NCBI GenBank assembly: GCA_036939755.1
Contig: JALLAZ010000608.1
Span: 1 to 15,106, forward strand
Direction of reading: 5' to 3'
From: Stephanodiscus triporus
Lineage: Eukaryota; Bacillariophyta; Thalassiosirophyceae; Thalassiosirales; Thalassiosiraceae
DNA: 15,106 bases
Both the position numbers and the translations under genes were made by a program. Below, piece by piece: positions 1-9,132 of the stretch; within the stretch, counting starts at the first letter, position 1, and every line of letters starts with the position of its first letter. The notes beneath the pieces are model-generated. The model searched no databases. It was not told the DNA's origin and was given only the letters and a program-made list of their open reading frames with translations.

Positions 1-15
1 GTGCTCTTCCGATCT
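1..15 (+). other. Residual Illumina adapter sequence (artefact)
   Basis: The window opens with GTGCTCTTCCGATCT, which is identical to the 3' end of the standard Illumina read-2 adapter. It sits exactly at the first base, as expected for an untrimmed read end carried into a contig. Genomic sequence should be taken to start at base 16. Confidence 0.93.
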
Positions 16-63
16 CCGAAATGCGCCTTGGGAGGTGGTGGTCGGCGCACTAAAAAAATCACA

Positions 64-170
64 GCCTCAAAGACAGAGAGAAAGAATGAATAATGAATAT
101 GGACCTTGCACATCATCTTTTCTCTCTCCTACAACAAAATAATTGAAAAATAATGAGCCCGCCCGCACGA
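64..170. repeat. Diverged direct repeat, copy 1
   Basis: This segment runs CTCAAAGACAGAGAGAAAGAATGAA, then GGACCTTG, ACATCATCTT, an A-rich stretch, and ends in GCCCGCCCGCACGA. The same blocks in the same order recur at 310-413, about 246 bp downstream, with small insertions and deletions. It is non-coding as far as I can see. The origin (old tandem duplication or two insertions of a dispersed repeat) is not determined. Confidence 0.7.
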
Positions 171-309
171 AAACATGTAAAAGTTGTCAGAAAGAAGAGG
201 ATAAGACCACGTCAGAAGATCCTCGACATCCAAGAAAAGATGGCTTTTGTACGTAGGAATAGTAGACAGACTGAACCAAATTTTCGTTGTAAAACTTTTT
301 TTCCCGCCA

Positions 310-413
310 AACTCAAAGAGAGAAAGAATGAATTTGGATCCTTGCCTTCTTACATCATCTTATCTCAAAAAATAATAGAGTAATATTTAAAAGTTATGCG
401 CCCGCCCGCACGA
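310..413. repeat. Diverged direct repeat, copy 2
   Basis: This is the second copy of the block at 64-170: CTCAAAGAGAGAAAGAATGAA, GGATCCTTG, ACATCATCTT, an A-rich stretch and GCGCCCGCCCGCACGA. The ends are better conserved than the middle. Confidence 0.7.
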
Positions 414-465
414 ATAAAAGGTCTGAGACATATTATTTTATCTTTTCTCTCATATTGAGATCCCC

Positions 466-495
466 AGAGTACTTAGTACTCTACGATAGTACTCT
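466..495. repeat. Palindrome AGAGTACT-T-AGTACTCT plus third half-site
   Basis: Bases 466-482 form a perfect inverted repeat of 8-bp arms around one T. A further AGTACTCT follows at 488-495, so the half-site occurs three times in 30 bp. It lies about 190 bp upstream of the PhoX-like start codon. It could be a dimeric regulator site or just repeat-derived sequence. Confidence 0.55.
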
Positions 496-677
496 ACAAA
501 AAAGATTGAAAAATTAAAGCGGGCACAGTGTTGGAGCGAATGCAAAAAAAAAAGGCGGTCAGAAAGAATGAGTCCAACGATGGTCGGTCGGAGTGGACAA
601 CATCCATCGACTTCTCAACCCAACATCGGCACAACACTCTCATAATTATTCACAATCCTTACTCTCTAGAGACCAAC

Positions 678-2609
678 ATGAAACTAACCGCTGCCATCCT
701 CCTCCTTGCCTCCTCCTCCGCGAGTGGAGAAGCCACCTACGAGCCGGGCAACTTTAGCGATGGAAACAAGATCGAACAGTGAGACATGTGACACTCTTCC
801 CTCTTTACCTTTGCCCCCCTACCCGCTGCCATTCGTTCGTGCACAATTCCCCTCTAACGTCATTGGCCGCTTGACCTTGCCACGCACGCCTCCGCACGAT
901 TTCGCGCTTTCCCGCTCCCATCGTCATCTCAAGCCCCGTCACCGGAGGCGTGATGTACCTCGCCAACGGCCTCCAGGCCGTGGCGGTCGGTTCCTCCGGC
1001 GAGAAAGTCGCCCTCGCCGACGGCACCGAGTCGGCCTTGCCGTACCACGCCAACTGCGACGGAGGCGCCGCCATCCCCACGGCCGACGGCGGTCACATCT
1101 ACGTGTCGAACTCCGAGATCGGTTCGTATCCCGACGAGCTAACCGGCGGGGTTTACGCCCTGACGTTCGACGAGCAGAACAAGCTAACTAACTACCAGCA
1201 GCTCCTGTCGGGCACGGCCTACAACTGCCACGGGGGGGAGACGCCCTGGGGAACGTGGATCTCGTGCGAGGAGTTCAGGGACAACGGGCGGTGCTGGCAG
1301 GGTGAGAGAAACGTTCTCTTTTCTCGTCGAAAATGCGATGGCGCCGTATCATTGTACTAAATGCAGCCTTCTCTTCTTGCTTATCGTTGCTCTTTTTGTT
1401 GTCATGATGATGAACAGTGGATCCCACTGGGCAGAAGGCGCCGGCGCGCACCGCCGTGACTGGCCAATCCATGGATGGGTCCGTAAGTTATGCCGTCTAC
1501 TACTAGTCATCTTCCGTAGGACTGTCTCTCTCACTTCTCCGTCGTTCTTCTTTTGCCGACGATTATCCTAGAGTGCCGACGAGCACTTTGGCGCCTGGGA
1601 GGCCTTCGCATGGGATGCTGACGATAACAAGGGTTACGTCACCAACGACGACTACCCCGACAAAGACGTCTCGTCGACCTATCCGGTGAGTAGTCCTCTC
1701 TTGTCCTGTTCGAAGTCGCAGCCTATGTCGAGCGCTGAATATCCACTTTTGATCTCGCTCACTCTCTCTCTCTCACATTAGGATCACGAAAGCCACTCAT
1801 ACCAGGGCGCAATCGTGCGCTTCTCCCCCGACGAGACCGCTCTTGCTTGCCTCGATGCCGAGGACGACGCGGACAAGTGGTGCGTCCTCGAGAGCGGGAC
1901 CGTTGACTACCTCAAGTTAACACCCTCTGAATCCGGCACCGGCGGCACCTTCGAGTGGGTGGCTGACAAGAACGAGGCCAATCCCGACCTTTACGCGGGG
2001 ACTGAGGGCGCGCACGTCGAGGACGGCAAGTTGACCTTCTCGACCATCCGCGATCGTTACCTCATGCAGCTAGACCTGGCCGCGATGACCTACACCCAGA
2101 GCGCCGTCCCGTTCTGGTCCGAGCCCGACAACCTCCGCATACTTGATGGGGTGGTGTACGTCTGCACGGACAATGACGACATCGCGGGGGATGCCGTCTG
2201 GCGCTGGGACGACGTGGGCGCGTCTCGCATGTTCTATGAGGTGGGCCACAGTTACCCCGCCGGCGTCGACTTCGCCGACGACAATATGATCATGTATGTG
2301 AGCATGTACGGCGATGCGACCTACCAGATCACCCGCACGGATGGCCTCTCCTTCGCCGATGAGCCTAAGAGCATCACTTACGAGGTCAACGGAGGGATTG
2401 CCGAGGGGAAGACGCACGAGGAGATCGCTGATGAGGTCAATAAAGTCAAGGCCAGTGTGGAGGAAATGGCCCCAGAGGAGGAGGCCGCAGCGCCCGCCTC
2501 GGGGGGATCCACCCCCGCAGCTGCTCCTGCTCCCGCGGTGAGCGGCGCGGCGAGCAATGTTGCCGCCGGAACTCTCGTGGGCATCATCACCGGCACCTTG
2601 ATGCTTTAA
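678..2609 (+). CDS. Secreted PhoX-like (DUF839) beta-propeller protein, probably GPI-anchored
   Basis: Five exons join in frame: 678-778, 934-1301, 1418-1482, 1572-1685 and 1782-2609, giving 491 residues. All introns are GT-AG (155, 116, 89 and 96 bp). The N-terminus is a clear signal peptide (MKLTAAILLLASSSASG). Family signatures are NCDGGAAIPTADGGHIYVSNSE at about 74-95, NCHGGETPWGTWISCEE at about 131-147, a CWQVDPTG block at the exon 2/3 junction, and EPDNLRILDGVVYVCTDND in exon 5. These match the PF05787 family, whose characterised members (bacterial PhoX) are metal-dependent phosphomonoesterases. That this protein is a phosphatase is inferred. It is shorter than bacterial PhoX. The C-terminus is an acidic, Ala/Pro-rich linker followed by a short hydrophobic tail after SGAASN, which suits GPI attachment at the cell surface. 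The start is the first ATG in front of the signal peptide. Confidence is high for the family and moderate for the exact first intron. Confidence 0.88.
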
Positions 2610-3028
2610 ACGTTTTAGGGATGTGGGCAAGCTAATGTATTGAAACGTTGCCATCACCACTTCTTTGGAATGCTTGTTGCTTAGGATAATCCACGCACAC
2701 ACGTTTGGTACTAACGCACATACGAACTGTCTCTCTGACGGTTAACAGGATTGGTACTAACGTACATACGCACTGTCTCTCTGACGGTTTTCTTTAGGAT
2801 TAGACGTAATTATTAAAGATTAATCGATGCTTACGTGTTGAAGCGATACCCTGCCTTTACTCCTGGAGAGCATTAGTAGCCTGTAAACTCATTCAAGCCA
2901 CTGCGATCACCTATGGTACTACTTTCATTGCGTCATTTACTATTTAGGTGGAAAGGGCAAAGGAGATGATGTTATGGATAATTTGGATACAAACTTTTAT
3001 GAAAAATGATTACCCAGCAGTACCTCTT
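2610..3028. other. Convergent intergenic region
   Basis: This holds the 3' ends of the PhoX-like gene (+) and the unknown gene (-). Apart from the 46-bp tandem duplication listed separately I see no gene; the short open frames at 2948-3209 are antisense to, or run into, the gene on the minus strand. No clear polyadenylation signal is assigned. Confidence 0.6.
2705..2799. repeat. Two-copy tandem repeat, period 46 bp
   Basis: The unit TTGGTACTAACG[C/T]ACATACG[A/C]ACTGTCTCTCTGACGGTT starts at 2705 and again at 2751. The first 39 bases differ at only two positions, and both copies end in a variant of AGGATT. It lies just downstream of the PhoX-like stop codon, in its probable 3' UTR or terminator region. 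Confidence 0.9.
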
Positions 3029-4231
3029 CTATTCAATCAAATTCGCTTCCACCTGCTTATCGTTCTCATTGAAGAAGAGCGTACCCAATGGTCCACTCGC
3101 GATGGGCTTCATAACCATTTCATCTGCCTTTCTTACGACAAATTCAATAACCTTCAACACCTCCAAGATTGTTGGTGAGACGATTTTCTCATCAAGAATT
3201 TTCATATGAGGTTTCACAACCCGCTCGTCGATATCGAGGAGTACCATTTCCTTAGTCCCGACTCCACCGGATGTCGACGTGAGATGATAGAGGAGTTTCA
3301 CTGCCACGGTCTCGGTAACGTCGAAGAGATTAGAAATAACTGGGATATGTTTGCCATTCGCCCATGTCTCCTTGATTGCGCCGTAGATCGTTTGGGCCAC
3401 GTCGAATGTTTCCGTCGTTGTCGTCGCTGCGGTGGTGAACTCGACACAAACATTTTCAACAGAGGAAGAGGAAAAGTTGTCTTTTGCGAATGGCATCGAA
3501 TCGTCCGGCGTTTCGCCTTTCGATACTTCATCCACGACCTTCTTGCTCGGAGATGAAAAATCGAAAGACAAACTCTCCAAAACGTTGCTCAACTCGAGCG
3601 TTCGGGGCGTGACTACATCGGAAGGGCCTCCCATGAGATTGTACAACGGCGCCCCCGACAGAATCGTGGAATATTTCATCTCCGAGGGGGGCGGACCAGT
3701 TTGCTTTCCCGCCGACGCGGGACGCGAATTCGAGGAATACGGGGAGAGACTCTCGAGCGAGTTCCCATCGGCGGCGTCAACGCCGTTGATGTCTTCTACC
3801 TCGTCGTCGCTCGATTCGACGGTGGGCGCGGTCGCCGCAACGGCGGTTTCGGCGGCAGCGGCAACAGGACCGGGACACGAAGGTGTCTTAGTGCCAATGA
3901 ACGACCTGCGTGGCTTGCCCAATGGGAGGAATCCATCTACAAGATCCTCGCATGGGATGGTCTTCATCTCGTTGGGACGCGCATTTTCGTCATTGATAGA
4001 CGACATCGAGGAGGAGTTGACGGCGTCAGCGACGGCCCGATGTTTTGCCTCTTTGGCTTCGGAAGTCGCCGCGTCGAGGGAAAACATCGGAGCGGCAGCG
4101 GTAACCCTCCCCTTGCTCTTGTTGCGATTCTTCTTCGAGGGCATGTCGTTGTTATTGCTGCTACTCAAACCTTGCAGTGTGGCAATTTTACGATATTCAT
4201 CCTTTGAGAATAACATCACATCGTCGATCAT
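3029..4231 (-). CDS. Unrecognised protein with disordered N-terminal half and amphipathic C-terminal domain
   Basis: A single open exon encodes 400 residues. I do not recognise the family. Residues 1-270 are rich in Ser, Ala, Pro and acidic residues and look disordered, with a Lys-rich patch at 33-41 and the motif NEMKTIPCEDLVDGFLPLG at 87-105, which is also found in the HA-domain gene of this window. The last 130 residues look folded and helical (TIYGAIKETWANGKHIPVIS, then three DExxxxP blocks: DERVVKP, DEKIVSP, DEMVMKP). That alternating amphipathic, Pro-punctuated pattern is reminiscent of perilipin-like lipid-droplet proteins, but this is a guess from style only. The ATG at 4231 is the first in its frame; an in-frame stop lies about 80 bp upstream with no ATG between. 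The frame stays open and protein-like just upstream, so an additional 5' exon cannot be excluded. The gene is divergent from the methyltransferase. Confidence 0.78.
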   Translation of the reverse strand: MIDDVMLFSKDEYRKIATLQGLSSSNNNDMPSKKNRNKSKGRVTAAAPMFSLDAATSEAKEAKHRAVADAVNSSSMSSINDENARPNEMKTIPCEDLVDGFLPLGKPRRSFIGTKTPSCPGPVAAAAETAVAATAPTVESSDDEVEDINGVDAADGNSLESLSPYSSNSRPASAGKQTGPPPSEMKYSTILSGAPLYNLMGGPSDVVTPRTLELSNVLESLSFDFSSPSKKVVDEVSKGETPDDSMPFAKDNFSSSSVENVCVEFTTAATTTTETFDVAQTIYGAIKETWANGKHIPVISNLFDVTETVAVKLLYHLTSTSGGVGTKEMVLLDIDERVVKPHMKILDEKIVSPTILEVLKVIEFVVRKADEMVMKPIASGPLGTLFFNENDKQVEANLIE

Positions 4232-4571
4232 CGGTTTGCAGGTGGCTGCCTTCCTTGATTGGCGACGAAAAGCTGTTGATGATTGTGATGGATTTCCATG
4301 TCCCGCAATAAATTAACGTCAAAAAACAAAAAATGCTCCGTGGAAAGAACGGAAGGAACTCCTACTTTTCGCGTGAGCGCGCCAAAAAAAGAAATTCAAA
4401 AAATCCTGGAGAAATCAGTCACTCCGGACACCCGACGCGAGGCAGCAGGCACTCCATCCTCTCCTCCTCTTCTCACACGCTGACGATAAGAAGAGAGGAG
4501 AGGAGACAGGGAGAGAGGTTGGACAGTGGAGAGAGGAAGAGTACTACCCCGGCGACGAGACGCGGTCAAAA
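4232..4571. promoter_or_regulatory. Shared divergent promoter region
   Basis: This 340-bp gap separates the start codons of two divergently transcribed genes, so it must hold both promoters and 5' UTRs. A purine-rich stretch (repeated GAGAG/GGAGA on the + strand) fills about 4486-4545 and probably lies in or near the methyltransferase 5' UTR. On the minus strand an upstream ATG at 4300 opens a 23-codon frame whose TGA overlaps the ATG of the downstream gene. No TATA box is assigned. Confidence 0.55.
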
Positions 4572-5399
4572 ATGTCCGAACGGTATGGTGATCATGATTA
4601 CTGGAACGAACGCTACGAGTTGAGTGATTCTCCATTTGATTGGATGTGCAGCTATGATGACCTCGCGTCGACCTTACGGGCGCTCTTACCCGGTGCCGAT
4701 ACGATGCCATCGATTCTCGTTGTCGGATGCGGCGACGCTCCATTTTCGGTCGATTTAGTCCTTGATGGTTTTCGCAACACATTAAATGTGGATTACAGCG
4801 AGGTCGTTATTGAGAAACAAAAGATCAGGTATCCGTGGCTTGAGAAACATTTTAAGGTGATGGATTGTCTCAACATGAATGAGATTGAGGATAATACATT
4901 CGGTAAGACATTTTTGGCGTTTTGCTATAATTGCAACTAACACGTATACTAAACTTGCACTTTTCCAGATGTGGTCATTGATAAAAGTCTCATTGACACT
5001 TGCATGTGTTATGTGAACGGCTACGATACAACGATGAAGCTCTACTGTGAAATCTGTCGCGTTTTGAAGCCCGGTGGAAGGTTGATAACAATATCTTTGC
5101 ACAGGGAGATAGAGGTCTTGCCTTTTGGCTGCGACAACCCAGCATGCTCTTTCGTTGCATCGTCGTGCACCCTTGCGAGCGCAAGGAAGAATGACACGTG
5201 CCATTCGCTTTGCGTATTCGACAAGTTGGATGGCTGTGACGTGGGTACGGTGGCTTTTCTCTCCTCCCAACATCCTATTGAATTCATCAACGCACGCGAA
5301 TATTCCGAGCATGACTGGCAACGATGGGGTAGAGAGGGGGCAAGTGGTTCTATTGACGAACTTCTTGCGTCCTTCAACAATGCATTAGAAGTTCTCTAG
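4572..5399 (+). CDS. Class I SAM-dependent methyltransferase, METTL13/EEF1AKMT4-like
   Basis: Two exons, 4572-4902 and 4969-5399, join through a 66-bp GT-AG intron with a good branch site (CAACTAACACG) and give 253 residues. The N-terminus has the family's YWNERY...FDW..SYDDL pattern. Motif I is ILVVGCGDAPFS (48-59) and the acidic motif II is NVDYS (72-76, Asp74 expected to bind the SAM ribose). VMDCLN (96-101) follows, then DVVIDKSLID (111-120, spanning the intron), and the post-motif VLKPGGRLITIS. Known relatives methylate lysines, notably of translation elongation factor eEF1A, in the cytosol. The substrate here is inferred and other protein or small-molecule targets remain possible. There is no targeting peptide. 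The Cys-containing C-terminal third is less conserved. The start is the first ATG and fits the family N-terminus. It converges on the valyl-tRNA synthetase with 184 bp between stop codons. Confidence 0.9.
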
Positions 5400-5583
5400 A
5401 AACTGTTAGCTTGATCTATCCAAATTGCACATGGTTCTAGCCGAATCATGTTGACCCTACGGACGAGAGGACACACCTGTCACTCCATGCTTTATCTACG
5501 TGTCAACTTGTGGGTTTATCTCACAACTCACAACGATAAGAAGTCTAAAGGTACACTTATTCATCGACTGTTTCGTTTAACAA

Positions 5584-8500
5584 TCAACCCAAACTCTCTA
5601 AACTCGCTTGGACTTTGGATGCCTGATCCTCCAGCTCGGCAAGTTCCGCTCTCGCCTTAATCACAACTTCGGGTTTTGCCTTATCCACGAACCCCTTAGC
5701 ATTGAGCCGGCCCGATAACTTCTCAATCTCCTTAGCGAGTTTCGTCGATTGCTTCTCCAGTCGTTGTCTTTCCTTCTCGATATCGATTAGGCCGGATAAG
5801 GGAAGGTATGCCTCAACTCCATCTTGCACGACGAGCTGCACCGAGTCGCTGGCAGCAGCTTTCTTAGCCTCGTCGCCGCCCGCTTCCAACACCGCAACCT
5901 GGTCGGGGTCCAACTTCGCCAGCATAATGAGCGATTTAATCTCTGTTTCTATGGCATCCTTCAAGTGTCCTGATGCCACTACGGTAGCGCCAATCTTCTT
6001 CCCCTGCTCGACGTTGTACTCCGCTCGCGCGTTACGGATGCTACGGGTGAGAGCCTGAAAGCACTCGAAAGTCGCAACTGCATCCTCGTCCTTCACCAGC
6101 GGCACATCGTCGTCCATCTGTGGCCAATCGGCGAGCATCAACGCATTGGCGGTGACCCCGTCCGACTTCGGCGCCCGTGGGAGATGGTGCCAAAGTTGCT
6201 CCGTCACGAACGGCATGTACGGATGCAGTAGGCGCATGCTCGTGTCGAGGATGTAGACGAGTACTCGCCTGGCAGTTTTGGCATCGTCTCCGCCGCCGCC
6301 GAAGCCTTCGTAGAGACGGGTCTTTGATATTTCGATGTACCAGTCGGCATACTGGTCCCAAAGGAACTCATAAATCTGTTTTCGCACGAGAAGACAGCAA
6401 GTGCATCATTAAGAGGGGCGATAAATACTCATATTGACGACAATCCAAAATCTCCATATCGTAATCACCTTGTTCCCCGCCGCACCAAGCTGATATTTCT
6501 CGATATCACTCGTAACGCTCTCGACCAACTCGTGGCACTTCGAAATAATGTACCGTTCTGGCAGTGCCAGACGCTCAAACTCCTCCCTCCCCAACGGCCC
6601 GGTAACGGCCAACGTCTGCATCTCCTCACTATCAACGCCCTTCAACGCGTTGTCGGTGACGAACTTGCAGCAATTCCACAGCTTGTTCGCGAAGGCCTTG
6701 TTCGCGGCGATCTTGTCCATATTCAAAGGTATGTCCTGCCCCGGCGTCACCCCCGTCACCAGCGAATAACGCAAGCTGTCGGCGCCGTACTGATATACTG
6801 TATCGAGGGGATCAATCACGTTGCCCTTCGTCTTCGACATCTTGCTCCCGTCGGCGGCGCGGACCAAGCCGTGCAGGTATATGACCTTGAAGGGACTCAC
6901 GCCCGTGAGCTCGATGCCGAGCATGACCATGCGCGCCACCCAGAAGAACAATATGTCGTAGCCGGTCTCGAGGCACGTGCCGGGGTAAAACCGGGCGAGG
7001 TCCGAGGTCTCGTCGCCGTTGTTCTCGTCCTGCGGCCAGCCCACCGTTGCGAACGGCCATAATCCCGAGCTGAACCACGTATCCAAAACGTCGTCTTCCT
7101 GACGCAGCGTCACGTCCGGGGGATGTCCGGCGTCGACGGCCTTGCGTCGGGCCTCGTCCTCGTTCCGCGCAACGATGTACTCCTCGTCTTTATCGCCGAC
7201 GTACCAAACCGGGATGCGATGGCCCCACCACAATTGACGCGAGATGCACCTGAGGTCGTTGTTAATTTGCACAAACAACGAGAGAAAAATCGGCATCGGA
7301 ATTCAATAAAATTGATAACCTTGAGGGCGCCTCATTCATCGGGCTTTCAATATCGTCCTTCCTTTCGAATGCAGCGAAGGGGGGTATCGTACTCACCAGT
7401 CCCGTACGTTCGTCAACCAGCCGTACCAAACCTTCTCGAACCTGGGAGGGACGATCCGTATGTCCCCCCCCCTCACCGCCTCGAGCGCCTTCGCTCCCAT
7501 CCCCTCCGTCCTAACGAACCACTGCTTGCTAACCATCGGCTCGATGACCTCCCCCCCCCTCTGCGATCGCGGCACGCGCTGCGCGTGCGGCTCCACCTTT
7601 ATCGTGAGTCCCGCGTCCTCCATGTCCCTCCACAGCCTCTCGCGTGCGTCGAATCGATCGAGTCCTGCGTACCGCGACCCGCATGCGCCGTTCATCGTCG
7701 CGTCCCTGTTCATGACGTTGATCAAGTCGAGGCCGTATTTCTTCCCGAGCTCGTAATCGTTGACGTCGTGTCCGGGCGTGATCTTGAGCGCGCCGGTGCC
7801 GAATCCCACGTCGACGTACTCGTCGGATATCACGGGTATCGACCTTTGCGACGCGTCGCCGTCGTCGGACGACGACGACGACATGGGCACGAGAACGCGC
7901 TTGCCGATCAGGTGAGCGTATCGATCGTCTTTGGGGTTGACGCAAACGGCGGCATCGCCGAAGATGGTCTCGGGACGAGTCGTCGCCACGGGGATGTATT
8001 CCTCCTCCTCCTCCTCCTCCCCCCCCCCTCCCCCTCCTCCTCCTCCCCCCCCGCCCTCGACGACGTACTTGAAGTAGTACAACTTCCCCATCTCCTCCGC
8101 GTACTCCACCTCGAGGTCGCTAACGGCGGTCATCAATCCGGGACTCCAATTGACCATGTACGTCCCCCTGTATATCAGTCCCCTCTCGTGCAATCGCGCG
8201 AACGCCTCGACGACGCCCGCGCTCATGTCCGCGTCCATCGTGAATCGCTCCCTCGTCCAATCCGCGGACGCTCCCAGCGCTCGCAGCTGCGACGTGATCG
8301 CCCCCCCCTGCTCCTCCTTGTACCTCCATGCCCTCTCGAGGAATTCGTCCCTGTCGACCAATTCTTTCAACCTCTCGTCCCTCTCCTCGTCGGTCATCGA
8401 GACGTCATGCCTCAACGACGACACCTCCTCGTCGGTGCCGCGACGTCTCCCCTCGGCGATTATCAACTTCTCGACCTGCAGTTGCGTCGCGATGCCCGCG

Positions 8501-9095
8501 TGGTCGGTCCCGGGAGTCCATAGCACCGCCCTCCCGCGCATGCGATGGAACCGCGCGAGCACGTCCTGCAATGCGACGAATATCGCGTGTCCCATGTGTA
8601 GTCGGCCGGTGACGTTCGGGGGAGGCATGGGGAGGACGTACGGCGCGCCGCCGTCGTCGACTTTCTTCGCGTCGGGGTCGAAGCAGCCGGAGCCCTCCCA
8701 CCATTCGTATATCGACGATTCGAACGAGGTCGGATCGTAGGAGGTGCCGGACAGTCCCGTGGCCGCGTTGAGCAGGTCGTAGTCGACGACGATCGCGCGG
8801 CGCGTGGAGGACGGCCTCTCGGCTTCGGCGGCGGCGGCCGTCGTCGAGGGCGCGTCCGGAGCCGTCTCGGCGGCGGCGACCACGACGTTGGAAGTTGAGG
8901 TTGGGGAGGAGGAGGAGGATGACGACGGGGCATCGGACATGCGCCTCGCGACGAGCGTCGTCGTCGTCGTCGTGCCGAACGGACGGCGGTCTACGATCGG
9001 ACGCGAGAGGAGGAGGGGAGAGGTGGGCGCCGTCGCGCGGAGTGCCGCCCGTCGACGATGCGACGACGCGACGAACGCGCAGCGCTGTCGTCGGC

Positions 9096-9132
<37 letters not shown>

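Larger units (their letters stand above)
16..677. other. AT-rich intergenic region upstream of the PhoX-like gene
   Basis: No gene is supported here. The stretch is AT-rich with short purine runs and holds two diverged copies of a roughly 105-bp repeat and a palindrome, both listed separately. A third, weaker similarity (AGATTGAAAAATTAAAGCGGGCAC near 504, then GTCAGAAAGAATGAG near 558) suggests a fragment of the same repeat. An open frame at 153-383 looks like chance: it runs through the repeat and its product is Lys/Arg-rich without recognisable domains. The promoter and 5' UTR of the gene starting at 678 should lie in the last few hundred bases; I cannot place a TATA box or initiator confidently. 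Confidence 0.6.

Noticed and set aside
153..383. 76-codon frame upstream of the PhoX-like gene
   Set aside because: It spans the diverged repeat, has no domain, and no conserved or coding-like pattern.
2070..2702. 210-codon minus-strand frame opposite PhoX-like exon 5
   Set aside because: It is antisense to a well-supported exon and its Arg/Val/Gly-rich composition follows from the GC-rich sense codons.
3432..4316. 294-codon plus-strand frame opposite the unknown 400-residue gene
   Set aside because: Both strands are open here. I chose the minus strand because it reads as a balanced protein with Lys/Glu-rich helices and shares a motif with another gene; the plus frame is Ser/Ala/Gly/Leu-rich without domains. 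Some doubt remains.
7123..8523. 466-codon plus-strand frame opposite valyl-tRNA synthetase
   Set aside because: The minus strand carries unmistakable synthetase motifs; the plus product is an Arg/Pro/Val-rich shadow.
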